Positions 24,441 through 32,662 are shown, counted from the first letter of the stretch. The stretch is DNA of 45,476 bases from JAGLQA01 sp023135565 (GCA_030639305.1 DAOWCY010000032.1:1-45476), one strand, 5' to 3'. The notes: generated by a model not told the origin, from the sequence alone. Program-made: numbers and translations.

Positions 24441-25417
24441 AAAAAGTAGTAACCAACATTCTTATTCCCGTACTGGTTACCGCCGTGGTGGTTTACTTTT
24501 TTTTTAGCGATATTTCTCTCCGGGATATCAAAATCAATTTCCTAAAAATCCCCTTCTTTTACCTGCTGATTTTTGTTCTCCTTTCTTTATTAGGGACTCT
24601 TTTGAGGGCGGTGCGGTATTATATCTTACTATCCAAAAAACTGCGCTTCAGGGATGTGTTTTTGATCACCCTGGTAAGGAATTTTTCCGTAGACCTCCTG
24701 CCTGCCCGGACTGCTTCTTTGGTTTTCTATTCTTACCTGACCAATAAACGGGGCCTAACTATCGAAGAAGGCGCTGCCAGTTTCGTAGTGGCGGTGTTTT
24801 ATGACGGCCTGGCCCTATGCCTGATGTTGGGAATGCTGCTATTTTTCCTGGAAACCGAAATTCACCGGGCGGCTATTTATACAAGTATGGGTTTCATATT
24901 TGTTATATCGGTGGTAATGGTTTTTTTCTCGGACAGCATACTAAAGTTTTTATTAAAGATAAAAATTTTATCCAGGTTTCCGAAGGTAGAAAAATTCTTT
25001 CAAAACATCTATACCTATCTAACTGCCCACAAAAAAAATTCGGAACGGCTTATCGTTTTCGTACTTAGTTTTTTTATTCGCCTTATCAAGTATGTCTTTG
25101 TTTACATACTTTTTGAAGGTTTAGTAAGGATAGGGTTCAGCCTCCATCATTTTTCGCTTTTTAGTTTCGGTCTGGCCGGAACCGAGTTATCTTCTCTTAT
25201 TCCCATCCAGGGGCTCGGCGGTTTCGGCACCTGGGAACTCGCTTTTTCGTTGATCTTCAAAGCCTTAGAAATCCCCGCCGCTAACCTTAAAGAAGCCGGT
25301 TTTGTGATTCATATCGTTACCCAGGTATGGGAGTATTCCATCGGCATTGCCGCGTTGGTTTATCTTTTTATCAAAGGGGGCGGCAATCAGCGGCTTCGCC
25401 GCAGGAACAGCGGGTGA
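24437..25417 (+). CDS. Lysylphosphatidylglycerol synthase TM-region / YbhN-like flippase-family protein
   Basis: The 326-residue polytopic protein has about eight helices and UPF0104/LPG_synthase_TM features: LLRAVRYYILLSKKLRFRDV, NFSVDLLPARTASL and SLIPIQGLGGFGTWELAFS (the PxxGGxGxxE motif). The MprF flippase half and YbhN belong to this family, so lipid translocation is likely. There is no synthase domain. It overlaps the SGNH hydrolase gene by ATGA. The last ~13 residues (GGGNQRLRRRNSG) are encoded by an AGCGGCTTCGCCGCAG module of the intergenic repeat mosaic, so the native tail may have been replaced. Confidence 0.82.
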   Translation: MKKVVTNILIPVLVTAVVVYFFFSDISLRDIKINFLKIPFFYLLIFVLLSLLGTLLRAVRYYILLSKKLRFRDVFLITLVRNFSVDLLPARTASLVFYSYLTNKRGLTIEEGAASFVVAVFYDGLALCLMLGMLLFFLETEIHRAAIYTSMGFIFVISVVMVFFSDSILKFLLKIKILSRFPKVEKFFQNIYTYLTAHKKNSERLIVFVLSFFIRLIKYVFVYILFEGLVRIGFSLHHFSLFSFGLAGTELSSLIPIQGLGGFGTWELAFSLIFKALEIPAANLKEAGFVIHIVTQVWEYSIGIAALVYLFIKGGGNQRLRRRNSG

Positions 25418-25614
25418 GGGGGACGGCGTCCCCAGCCTGTAAGCCGCTTCGCGGCAGGGAGTGTTTTTGTTTCTAAACCCCGTACGCACGGGGAGGCGAT
25501 AAGCGGCTCCGCCGCAAGAGGCAGCGTGTGGGCGCTTTTGCTTCTAAATTATCAAAAGTTTTGATCAAACTTTTACAAAAGTTTGGCCTCCCCGGCAGGG
25601 GCCGCCGGAGGCAA
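25418..25614 (+). repeat. Composite intergenic repeat upstream of the BMC operon
   Basis: GC-rich modules (GGGGACGGCGTCCCC, AGCCGCTTCGCGGCAG and a palindrome-like CCCCGTACGCACGGGG) are followed by the hairpin/right-end module. That module ends GGGGCCGCCGGAGGCAA at 25614. Confidence 0.75.
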
Positions 25615-25667
25615 GAACGCTTTTGATTTATTATCGGGTTAAATTTATTTTTTATATCGGTTGGCTA

Positions 25668-25696
25668 TTGATATAGAGTTTTTTTTCTTTTATAAT
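25668..25696 (+). promoter_or_regulatory. Promoter of the microcompartment operon
   Basis: TTGATA (25668-25673), a 17-nt spacer and TATAAT (25691-25696). The leader would be about 35 nt and ends in AGGAGGT just before ATG 25739. No operator or riboswitch-like structure is evident. Confidence 0.75.
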
Positions 25697-25738
25697 AAAG
25701 CTTAACGTTTCGACAGAAATCAGCTATAGGAGGTCTGC

Positions 25739-26035
25739 ATGTCTGACGCACTTGGAATGATAGAAACCAGGGGTTTTGTCTCCATGGTCGAGGCATCCGA
25801 TGCCATGGTAAAAGCCGCCAAAGTAGAATTGGTCGGTTATGAAAAGATCGGCGGTGGATATACCACTGCTTTAGTTAGAGGCGATGTGGCAGCAGTTAAA
25901 GCCGCCACGGAAGCAGGCGCAAGAGCCGCGGAAAAAGTTGGCGAATTGGTATCCGTTCACGTAATCCCGAGACCTCATGAGAATGTCGATCTCGCACTCC
26001 CCTTAGGACGCGGGCCAAAAAAAACAATTAAATAA
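25739..26035 (+). CDS. BMC-H hexameric shell protein
   Basis: The 98-residue protein is a single canonical BMC domain of PduA/EutM type: ALGMIETRGFVSMVEASDAM, then KAAKVELVGYEKIGGGYTTA, then LVRGDVAAVKAATEAGA and VSVHVIPRPHENVD. Six copies form the flat hexagons that tile the shell facets. The pore loop reads KIGGG where PduA has KIGSG, so the pore should be small and polar. It is the first gene and has the strongest ribosome site, fitting the most abundant shell component. Confidence 0.97.
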   Translation: MSDALGMIETRGFVSMVEASDAMVKAAKVELVGYEKIGGGYTTALVRGDVAAVKAATEAGARAAEKVGELVSVHVIPRPHENVDLALPLGRGPKKTIK

Positions 26036-26038
26036 ACC

Positions 26039-26326
26039 ATGCTGATGGGAAAAATCGTAGGTACAGTCGTATCTACGCACAAAGACGAGAAATTAGTAGG
26101 TCTAAGATTTCATATCGTTAAAAACGCCGACTTCGACGGTAATGCCGCCGGTAATTTTGTAGTAGCAGTCGATGCCGTAGGCGCCGGGATCGGGGAAGTG
26201 GTACTGGTAGCCTCCGGCAGTGCCGCCCGGCAGACGAATATCACCAAAGACAAACCTGTGGATGCCGTCATTATGGCTATCGTGGACGTGGTAGAGATCG
26301 ACGGCAAGGAACGCTATGTTAAATAA
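26039..26326 (+). CDS. BMC-P pentameric vertex protein 1 (EutN/CcmL family)
   Basis: The 95-residue protein (MLMGKIVGTVVSTHKDEKL ... GAGIGEVVLVASGSAARQT ... VDAVIMAIVDVVEIDG) has the complete EutN/CcmL/PduN fold. Pentamers cap the shell vertices. It starts 3 nt after the BMC-H stop with no ribosome site of its own, so it is likely translated by coupling. An internal ATG at 26045 is an alternative start. Confidence 0.95.
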   Translation: MLMGKIVGTVVSTHKDEKLVGLRFHIVKNADFDGNAAGNFVVAVDAVGAGIGEVVLVASGSAARQTNITKDKPVDAVIMAIVDVVEIDGKERYVK

Positions 26327-26454
26327 GTACGATACAGAATTTGATTTTAACAGCGGCCGCGGTCTGCCTGCTGCAAGTTACGGAGTGCCGGTTTGCCACA
26401 GGCAAGCTGTAAGATGCAGCGAGTCCCGGCGACTCATCGCTGTGGAGATCCCGG

Positions 26455-27939
26455 ATGAGTGTTTCCGACGAGCAAATTAACGCCATCGTTAACCGGGTAG
26501 CAGAGCAGTTGGCCTCCGGCGCGGGTGTGCATCCGGGTGAAGACAACTCCCCGGTTGAAGATACCCGCAAGCCAAAACAGAAGCCGGAAGAACTCCCTGG
26601 CAAAGCTGTCATGCTGAGTGAAAACGAAGGTATTCGCGGCTGTTTTCCCGGTATCGAGGAGGCGATAACGGCGGCGCAGAGAGCTTTCCTGGAATATAGG
26701 GATGTTTCCTTAGAGCAGCGAAAAAGGATAATCGCAGCCATCAGGGAAATTTGCTTAAATCATTTAGATGAGCTTTCTAATAAAGCGCTGGCAGAGACCG
26801 GGCTGGGCCGGTATGAAGATAAGCTCAGGAAGAACAAGCTGGCTATCGTTAAAACCCCCGGAGTGGAAGATGTAGAACCGGTGGCTTTTAGCGGCGACGA
26901 AGGCTTAACCATCCAGGAAGGAGCGCCCTATGGCGTAATCGGCAGTATCACTCCCTGCACCAATCCCACCGAAACCATAATCTGCAACGGTATCGGCATG
27001 ATAGCCGGGGGCAGCACGGTGACCTTTAATCCCCACCCGGCGGCCAAAAAGGTCTCCATGTATACTGTTAATTTGATGAATAAAGCCGTTATTTCCGCCG
27101 GAGGTCCCGCTAATCTTTTTACTACAGTCTTTAATCCTACTATCGAGTCGGCCCAGGCGTTGATGGTGCACCCGCGGATTCGTTTATTGGTAGTAACCGG
27201 TGGTCCTGCCGTAGTGGCCGCTGCCATGAAATCGGGAAAACGGGTGATTGCCGCCGGGCCGGGTAATCCGCCGGTAGTAGTGGATGACACCGCCGATTTA
27301 GACCGGGCTGCCCGTGATATCGTCGCCAGCGCCGGCTGCGACAATAATATTATCTGCGTAGTAGAGAAAGAGATCATCGTCACAAAAGGCGCCGCGGAAG
27401 GTTTAAAAAAATCCCTGATCGAGCACGGCGCGGTTGAGTTAGGCAGTTACCAGGTCAGGCGGCTGGAGAAAATCCTTTTGGATGACAACGGTCACCCTAA
27501 CAAGCAGTGGGTAGGCAAGGACATCCAGGAGATTCTCCGGGAAACCGGTATGGAAGTGGACACCCGGAAACGGATTGCCATCCTGGAAACCGGGCCGGAT
27601 CATCCTTTTGCTGTAGAAGAGATGTTGATGCCCGTGATTCCTTTTATCAAGGTAAAAGGAGTAGATGAAGCCATCGACCTGGCTTATAAGTTGGAAGGAG
27701 GTTGTTTTCATACTGCTGTGATGCACTCGAAAAACATAGATCACTTACACCGCATGGCTGTTAAGATGAACACCTCTATTTTTGTAAAAAACGGCATGGC
27801 CTTAGCTGGTTTAGGATTAGGCGGTGAGGGCCCCTGTTCATTTACTATAGCCTCGCCAACTGGAGAAGGTTTAACCACGGCCCGTCATTTTACACGAACT
27901 CGCCGCTGCGTGCTCAGCGGTTATTTCAGGATAGTATAA
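26455..27939 (+). CDS. Acylating (CoA-dependent) aldehyde dehydrogenase, BMC cargo (PduP/EutE-like)
   Basis: The 494-residue enzyme oxidises an aldehyde to acyl-CoA with NAD+. Residues 1-20 (MSVSDEQINAIVNRVAEQLA) form an amphipathic helix, followed by a Pro/Glu-rich linker to about residue 50. This is the arrangement of the PduP encapsulation peptide. The catalytic region is GCDNNIICVVEKE with C301 as nucleophile; the cofactor region includes VTGGPAVVAAAMKSGKRVIA and GPGNPPVVVDD. In this operon its substrates would be the aldehydes released by the two aldolases. GGAG lies 8 nt before ATG 26455. The preceding 128 bp are non-coding. Confidence 0.93.
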   Translation: MSVSDEQINAIVNRVAEQLASGAGVHPGEDNSPVEDTRKPKQKPEELPGKAVMLSENEGIRGCFPGIEEAITAAQRAFLEYRDVSLEQRKRIIAAIREICLNHLDELSNKALAETGLGRYEDKLRKNKLAIVKTPGVEDVEPVAFSGDEGLTIQEGAPYGVIGSITPCTNPTETIICNGIGMIAGGSTVTFNPHPAAKKVSMYTVNLMNKAVISAGGPANLFTTVFNPTIESAQALMVHPRIRLLVVTGGPAVVAAAMKSGKRVIAAGPGNPPVVVDDTADLDRAARDIVASAGCDNNIICVVEKEIIVTKGAAEGLKKSLIEHGAVELGSYQVRRLEKILLDDNGHPNKQWVGKDIQEILRETGMEVDTRKRIAILETGPDHPFAVEEMLMPVIPFIKVKGVDEAIDLAYKLEGGCFHTAVMHSKNIDHLHRMAVKMNTSIFVKNGMALAGLGLGGEGPCSFTIASPTGEGLTTARHFTRTRRCVLSGYFRIV

Positions 27940-28227
27940 CCCCGGCCCGCGGCGCGGGCACCCTATGAGCCGCTTCGCGGCAGGGGACGCTTTTAAAATT
28001 ATTAAAAGTTTTGTTCAAACTTTTTCAAAAGTTTGGCCCCCGGCAGGGGGGTGCGGCGCACCCAACCTATTAGCCGCTTCGCGGGGGGACGGCGTCCCCA
28101 GCCTATTAGCCGCTTCGCTTAACAGCCAACGATGGGCGCTTATGGTGTAGAAAAGCGTATCGCTCATAAGAAGTTTTTGGAAGTCCAGAAACCTTTTTTC
28201 AAAAAGGTTTTTGGTCGCCGAAGGCAA
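27940..28227 (+). repeat. Composite intergenic repeat between the dehydrogenase and pduS-like genes
   Basis: Two modules are joined by GC-rich units. The first is an AAAAGTTTTGTTCAAAC hairpin module at about 28002-28048. The second is an AAGAAGTTTTTGGAAGTCC module at 28168-28227, ending GGTCGCCGAAGGCAA. The segment from 28124 is homologous to 31896-31999 at the end of deoC. Confidence 0.75.
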
Positions 28228-28248
28228 GAAAATAATAAAATAAAAAAA

Positions 28249-29574
28249 ATGCAAGAAGACATAATTAACGCCGTGTACCGTGCCGGAGTAGTGGGCGCTG
28301 GAGGTGGAGGTTTTCCCACTCATATCAAACTCCAGGCCCGGGTGGACACGGTGATTGCTAATGGCAGCGAATGCGAACCCCTGTTGTATTCCGATAAGAC
28401 TTTATTAAAAAACAGGGCTTATGCGGTTGTAGAAGGCATGAAGCATGTTTTTGCCGCCACCGGAGCGCAGGTTGGCTACATAGCTGTAAAAGAAGACTAT
28501 AAAGAAGTCGCAGCGGCAGTTGAAGCGGAACTGCCCCGGGACGGCAGTATTAAGCTTCATCTATTGGAGAATTATTATCCCGCCGGAGATGAGTTTTTAA
28601 CCGTATATGATGTAACCGGCCGCATTATCCCGGAAGGCGGGCTGCCGCTCCATGTAGGCGTCCTGGTGAGCAATGTGCTTTCTTTGGCTCAAATTGCCGA
28701 TGCGCTTAACGGCAAACCGGTAACTGAAAGGCCGGTAACTATTGCCGGATCGGTAAAGCAGCCGCAGGTGGTTACAGTGCCTATCGGCGCTTCTTATCGA
28801 GATTTAGTAGAAATAGCGGGAGGCACCCTGGAGCCTACCGATGTGCTGATAGACGGCGGCCCCATGATGGGAGTTCTTGTAGAAGACGCGCGGCAGGGAA
28901 TTGCTAAGACCACCGGCGCAGTGATTGTTCTCCCGGAAGATCATTTCATAGTCAAGATGCGAAACATAACCATATCGCAAATGGTAAAAAAGTCCAAAGC
29001 AGCCTGCTGTCAATGTATCCGCTGCAGTGATCTTTGTCCCCGCAATTTGCTCGGTCATGCGTTGTTTCCGCACATGACCATGAGGACGATAGATTATGAT
29101 ATGGCCGAACCCACTGACCATATTACTTCCGCATTTTTGTGCAGCCAATGCGGCATGTGTGAATTAGTGGCCTGTGATGTGATGCAGTTGTCGCCCAAAA
29201 AAGTGTACGCCGAATATAAAAAACAATTAATGCTCAGGGGTATAAAGAATCCCCACAAAGAAGTGCCTGCCGCTGTTTTACCGGAAATCGAGTACCGCAA
29301 AGTGCCTATTTCTGCCATGCTGAAAAAGCTTGCTCTTGGCGAATATGCAGTTAATATTCCAGCCCTAGGAGCCGGGCGAGTAGGGCAGGTGAGGATCGCC
29401 CTCGATAGGCACACCGGGGTTCCGGCGCAGCCTCGCGTGGCCCCCGGTGAAAAAGTAAGAATGGGGGATGTGATAGCCGCATCTCCGGCGGGTGAAACCG
29501 GCACGGTGTATCATGCGTCCATAGCCGGGCAAGTAACGGAAGTCACGGACACGATTATAGAAATAAAGGAGTAG
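28249..29574 (+). CDS. PduS/RnfC-like flavin and iron-sulfur electron carrier
   Basis: The product is 441 residues from ATG 28249 (MQEDIINAVYRAGVVGAGGG). The ORF is open upstream to 28132, but that part lies in the repeat. The N-terminal RnfC/Complex1_51K-like FMN/NADH region (GAGGGGFPTH, ANGSECEPLLYSDK) is followed by an SLBB-like domain. Then come two [4Fe-4S] motifs: C253/C256/C259/C263 (CCQCIRCSDLCP) and C298/C301/C304/C309 (CSQCGMCELVAC). A C-terminal barrel-like domain ends the protein. PduS is a cobalamin reductase in the Pdu system, but with no B12 enzyme here it more likely oxidises NADH and passes electrons outward through the PduT-like shell protein. Confidence 0.9.
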   Translation: MQEDIINAVYRAGVVGAGGGGFPTHIKLQARVDTVIANGSECEPLLYSDKTLLKNRAYAVVEGMKHVFAATGAQVGYIAVKEDYKEVAAAVEAELPRDGSIKLHLLENYYPAGDEFLTVYDVTGRIIPEGGLPLHVGVLVSNVLSLAQIADALNGKPVTERPVTIAGSVKQPQVVTVPIGASYRDLVEIAGGTLEPTDVLIDGGPMMGVLVEDARQGIAKTTGAVIVLPEDHFIVKMRNITISQMVKKSKAACCQCIRCSDLCPRNLLGHALFPHMTMRTIDYDMAEPTDHITSAFLCSQCGMCELVACDVMQLSPKKVYAEYKKQLMLRGIKNPHKEVPAAVLPEIEYRKVPISAMLKKLALGEYAVNIPALGAGRVGQVRIALDRHTGVPAQPRVAPGEKVRMGDVIAASPAGETGTVYHASIAGQVTEVTDTIIEIKE

Positions 29575-29583
29575 TTGAGTATC

Positions 29584-30141
29584 ATGAAAGAACCGGCATT
29601 AGGAATAATCGAGTATAAATCGGTAGCCAGGGGTATTTATTCTTGTGACGCCATGGCAAAGAAAGCGCCTATCAGGATACTCGAGACCCACCCCATTTGT
29701 CCCGGCAAGTACCTCACTATTATTTGCGGCGAAGTTGCCGACGTGGAAGAATCCCTAAAAGCCGGAATTGAAAGCGGCGGGAAAATGGTAGTATCCGATC
29801 TTTTTTTGCCTTATGTGCACCGCAGTGTCATACCTGCCATTGCCGGTACGACTAAGGTCGAAACTTTCGGCGCTCTTGGTGTGATCGAATCTTTTTCCGT
29901 TGCCACCTGTGTACAGGCGGCTGATATTGCTGTTAAAGCCACGCCGGTTCAATTAGTAGAAATCAGGTTGGCTAATGGTTTGGGCGGCAAAGCTTATTTT
30001 GTTATGACCGGTGAGTTGGCTGATGTGGAAGAATCGTTGGCAGCCGCAAAAACCTTCGTCAAACAAGAAGGTATGCTGGCTGCCGCTGAATTGATTCCCG
30101 CGCCCCATCCCGATTTAATAGCCAAAGGAGTATACTGGTGA
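29584..30141 (+). CDS. PduT-like tandem-BMC trimeric shell protein
   Basis: The product is 185 residues from ATG 29584; a TTG at 29575 immediately after the pduS-like stop is the alternative. It has two fused BMC domains (ALGIIEYKSVARGIYSCDAM and ALGVIESFSVATCVQAADIA). C39 in THPICPGKYL aligns with the cysteine of Salmonella PduT (in KTICPGKF) that holds a [4Fe-4S] cluster at the trimer pore. An iron-sulfur pore next to the PduS-like gene implies electron transfer across the shell. AAAGGAG precedes the start. Confidence 0.92.
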   Translation: MKEPALGIIEYKSVARGIYSCDAMAKKAPIRILETHPICPGKYLTIICGEVADVEESLKAGIESGGKMVVSDLFLPYVHRSVIPAIAGTTKVETFGALGVIESFSVATCVQAADIAVKATPVQLVEIRLANGLGGKAYFVMTGELADVEESLAAAKTFVKQEGMLAAAELIPAPHPDLIAKGVYW

Positions 30142-30271
30142 TCCCCGCGGCGCAGGGGGACGGCGTCCCCAACCTATGAGCCGCTGCGCGGGGGGTGTGC
30201 TTCTAAAATTATTAAAAGTTTTGATCAAACTTTTTCAAAAGATTGGCCCCCGGCAGGGTCGCCGAAGGCAA
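30142..30271 (+). repeat. Intergenic repeat upstream of BMC-P 2
   Basis: A GC-rich unit (GGGGGACGGCGTCCCC) is joined to the hairpin/right-end module (30211-30271) ending GGTCGCCGAAGGCAA. It ends 17 nt before the next start codon. Confidence 0.75.
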
Positions 30272-30288
30272 GATACAGGAATAAAAAA

Positions 30289-30600
30289 ATGAAATTAGCA
30301 AGAGTAATCGGAACAGTGGTTGCCACGAGGAAAGTGGAGTGCATCAAAAACTTAAAAATCTTGATGATCCAGCCTTTAGACGAAAAATTACAAAACAGCG
30401 GAGCGCCCACGGCAGCAATAGACACCGTCCAGGCCGGACTAGGCGACCTAATTTATTACACCCTTTCCAGGGAAGCGTCGTTAGCTTTGCCTGATCCTTT
30501 TGCTCCCGTGGACGCTGCTATTACCGGCATCGTAGACCAGGTGAATGTGGAAGATGTCGGTATCAAAGACAAAGAAAAAATTTTTGAAGGGGCGGGGTGA
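30289..30600 (+). CDS. BMC-P pentameric vertex protein 2 (EutN/CcmL family)
   Basis: The 103-residue EutN-fold protein (MKLARVIGTVVATRKVECIK ... QAGLGDLIYYTLSREASLAL ... VDAAITGIVDQVNVED) has a short C-terminal extension. The loop that usually reads GxGxxVLV is GLGDLIYYTL, slightly unusual. CAGGA lies just outside the repeat end and serves as ribosome site. Three BMC-P paralogs in one locus is the pattern reported for the Haliangium ochraceum shell (from memory). Confidence 0.92.
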   Translation: MKLARVIGTVVATRKVECIKNLKILMIQPLDEKLQNSGAPTAAIDTVQAGLGDLIYYTLSREASLALPDPFAPVDAAITGIVDQVNVEDVGIKDKEKIFEGAG

Positions 30601-30659
30601 ACCCGAATAGGCCGTAAACCGGGAACAAAATTTAAAATGTATAAAAAGGAAAATAAAAA

Positions 30660-30986
30660 ATGAAATTAGTTAGGGTAATCGGAAACGTAGTTGCCACCGT
30701 AAAAGACCCCTGTTTTAAAGGGCACAAAGTCTTAATAGTGCAGCCTATAGACGAGCATGGCAAAGATGTATCCCAATCTTTTCTTTCCTGTGACACAGCC
30801 AATGCCGGGCCCGGCGACGTGGTGCTGGTGCAGCAGGAAGGAAACACAGCCCGTGAACTGTTGGGCACTAAAGATGACCCTTTTCATTCGGTTATCGTAG
30901 GCGTAGTGGATAAGGTCAGCGCATTACCGGCTGCGGCCTCGAACCGGCCGGGCAGCGCCGCTGCTGAAGACGCTGAGGAGGCTTAA
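30660..30986 (+). CDS. BMC-P pentameric vertex protein 3 (EutN/CcmL family)
   Basis: The 108-residue EutN-fold protein (MKLVRVIGNVVATVKDPCFK ... NAGPGDVVLVQQEGNTAREL ... FHSVIVGVVDKVSA) has an Ala/Glu-rich tail of about 20 residues (AAASNRPGSAAAEDAEEA). It begins like BMC-P 2, suggesting duplication. Its stop is directly followed by the deoC start, and GAGGAGG for deoC lies within its last codons, so the two are translationally linked. Confidence 0.94.
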   Translation: MKLVRVIGNVVATVKDPCFKGHKVLIVQPIDEHGKDVSQSFLSCDTANAGPGDVVLVQQEGNTARELLGTKDDPFHSVIVGVVDKVSALPAAASNRPGSAAAEDAEEA

Positions 30987-31922
30987 ATGTCACAGGGTTT
31001 AGAAAATATGGACGAACTCATCGACTTGATAACCAAAAGAGTCGTAGACCGATTAAAACAGGACGGCGTATTGGATAAAATAGTAGAAAACCTCGACGCT
31101 TCTTCCGGGTCCTGTGTAATTGGCGACGCGGATTGTATTAACTGCGGCCACTGCGCCGTCGAACAACCTGAAGCAGTCAAGAATATCCTGGCCGGAGGCG
31201 CAGACCGGATCGGTTCCAAAACCGGCATCGACGGCGGTAAAGTGGACCGCAGCCTGGCGTCAATCATCGACCACACCCTGTTGAAGCCCGACGCTTCCCG
31301 GGAAGAACTGCTCAAAATCTGTGAAGAGGCGAAGCAGTTCAGTTTTGCCACAGTTTGTGTAAATTCGAGTAACATCCCCCTGGTGGTCAGGCAGTTGCGC
31401 GGCAGCCCGGTAAAAGCCATCGCCGTAGTGGGTTTCCCTTTAGGCGCAGGCACCAGCCAGGCCAAAGCTTTTGAAGCGAAGGAAGCCATCCGCTCCGGGG
31501 CGGAAGAGATCGACATGGTGATCAACATCGGGGCCTTAAAATCCAATGATTACAAACTGGTTTATGACGATATTAAAGCAGTGGTCGAGGCAGCGAAACC
31601 CCACAAAGTTAAAGTCATCATCGAAACTGCCAAATTAAATACCGATGAAAAGATCACTGCCTGTACCCTGGCTAAAACAGCCGGAGCTGCATTTGTAAAG
31701 ACCTCTACCGGTTTTGGCGGCGGCGGAGCCACGGTAGAAGATATAGCCTTGATGAAGCGGGTAGTGGGCAGTGATATGGAAGTGAAAGCTTCGGGCGGGA
31801 TTCGCACCACAGAGGATGCTCAAAAGATGGTAGCAGCCGGGGCGGATCGTATCGGCGCGTCGGCAAGTGTGGCCATCGTCACCGGCCCCGCGGGGAGCCA
31901 ACGAAGGGCGTTTATCGAGTAG
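30987..31922 (+). CDS. deoC: BMC-associated deoxyribose-phosphate aldolase
   Basis: At 311 residues it is longer than typical DeoC (about 220-260). The core from about residue 88 has IIDHTLLKPDAS, VVGFPLGAG, EEIDMVINIGALKS with D176, AAFVKTSTGFGGGG with Schiff-base K238, and EVKASGGIRT with K267. DeoC cleaves 2-deoxyribose-5-phosphate to glyceraldehyde-3-phosphate and acetaldehyde. The N-terminal 85 residues are extra: an amphipathic helix (MDELIDLITKRVVDRL) resembling an encapsulation peptide, then a Cys motif (C43, C50, C53, C56). The last residues (about 304-311) and the stop are encoded by an intergenic repeat copy. Acetaldehyde made here would feed the acylating dehydrogenase. Confidence 0.93.
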   Translation: MSQGLENMDELIDLITKRVVDRLKQDGVLDKIVENLDASSGSCVIGDADCINCGHCAVEQPEAVKNILAGGADRIGSKTGIDGGKVDRSLASIIDHTLLKPDASREELLKICEEAKQFSFATVCVNSSNIPLVVRQLRGSPVKAIAVVGFPLGAGTSQAKAFEAKEAIRSGAEEIDMVINIGALKSNDYKLVYDDIKAVVEAAKPHKVKVIIETAKLNTDEKITACTLAKTAGAAFVKTSTGFGGGGATVEDIALMKRVVGSDMEVKASGGIRTTEDAQKMVAAGADRIGASASVAIVTGPAGSQRRAFIE

Positions 31923-31999
31923 AAAAACGTATCGCTAAATAGAAGTTTTTGGAAGTCCAGAAACCTTTTTTCAAAAAGGTTTTTGGTCGCCGAAGGCAA
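31896..31999 (+). repeat. Intergenic repeat copy overlapping the 3' end of deoC
   Basis: From 31896 (AGCCAACGAAGGGCG) the sequence is homologous to 28124-28227, including the hairpin AAACCTTTTTTCAAAAAGG and the end GGTCGCCGAAGGCAA. The deoC stop codon (31920-31922) lies inside it, and the next start is 12 nt beyond its end. Confidence 0.75.
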
Positions 32000-32011
32000 G
32001 GAGAAAAATAA

Positions 32012-32662
32012 ATGGCTGAACGAAATTTTGAATTAAGAACATTAACCTTTATCGACAGTTTGCAGCCGCAGTTGGCCCAGTATATCGCCAAAGACAACCG
32101 GGTATACGACCCTTCTGAATACGACGCAGCCTTATTGATCGAGATAGCCCCGGCCATGGAGATTCATACCATGATCGACATTGCCCTGAAAGCTACGAAT
32201 GTTCGTTTAGGTTCGGTTGTAACTGAGCGGGTTTTCGGGCTGTTGATGGCGCATCATGCCGACCAGGGCGAAGTCAAGGAAGCAGGCCGGGCTGTTTTAA
32301 AGGAGACCGGGTTAAAGGAGAACGACCGGGCCGAAGTAAAGATACTGACAGAAAAAACCATCCGCAGTGTAGAGCAGGATCATGCCATTATGTTCACCGG
32401 TCTGGCAAAAGGGAACATGGTATTGGCCGGGGAATCGGTTTTTATTCATGAAGCCACGCCTGCCGCCTACTTGATGATCGCCTGTAATGAAGCCCTGAAA
32501 GCAGCTAACATAAAGTTGATCGACATCAAACCTTTCGGAGCCACCGGGCGTTTGATAATGAGCGGCACGGAGTCGGAGATCGATTCCGGCGCAGAGGCGG
32601 CGGTGAGGATACTGGACCAGTTGAATCAAATGAAAGCTAGTGGTCCGGGAACACAGCTATAA
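32012..32662 (+). CDS. Tandem-BMC trimeric shell protein 2 (Hoch_5812-like)
   Basis: The 216-residue protein has two BMC domains preceded by a distinctive strand, ELRTLTFIDSLQPQLAQYIA. Then come ALLIEIAPAMEIHTMIDIAL, then ERVFGLLMAHHADQGEVKEA, and in the second half GESVFIHEATPAAYLMIACN then GATGRLIMSGTESEID. This opening closely resembles, from memory, the BMC-T protein Hoch_5812 of the Haliangium ochraceum compartment, a single-layer trimer. No cysteine is near the pore, so it is probably a metabolite pore. AAGGAG at the repeat boundary (31998-32003) lies 8 nt before ATG 32012. Confidence 0.92.
   Translation: MAERNFELRTLTFIDSLQPQLAQYIAKDNRVYDPSEYDAALLIEIAPAMEIHTMIDIALKATNVRLGSVVTERVFGLLMAHHADQGEVKEAGRAVLKETGLKENDRAEVKILTEKTIRSVEQDHAIMFTGLAKGNMVLAGESVFIHEATPAAYLMIACNEALKAANIKLIDIKPFGATGRLIMSGTESEIDSGAEAAVRILDQLNQMKASGPGTQL

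Noticed and set aside
26327..26454. Possible extra small gene or riboswitch between BMC-P 1 and the aldehyde dehydrogenase
   Set aside because: No ORF with a start and ribosome site and no convincing conserved structure could be seen by eye.
28132..28248. N-terminal extension of the PduS-like protein
   Set aside because: The extension is translated repeat sequence; the conserved RnfC/PduS start MQEDIINAVYRAG begins at 28249.
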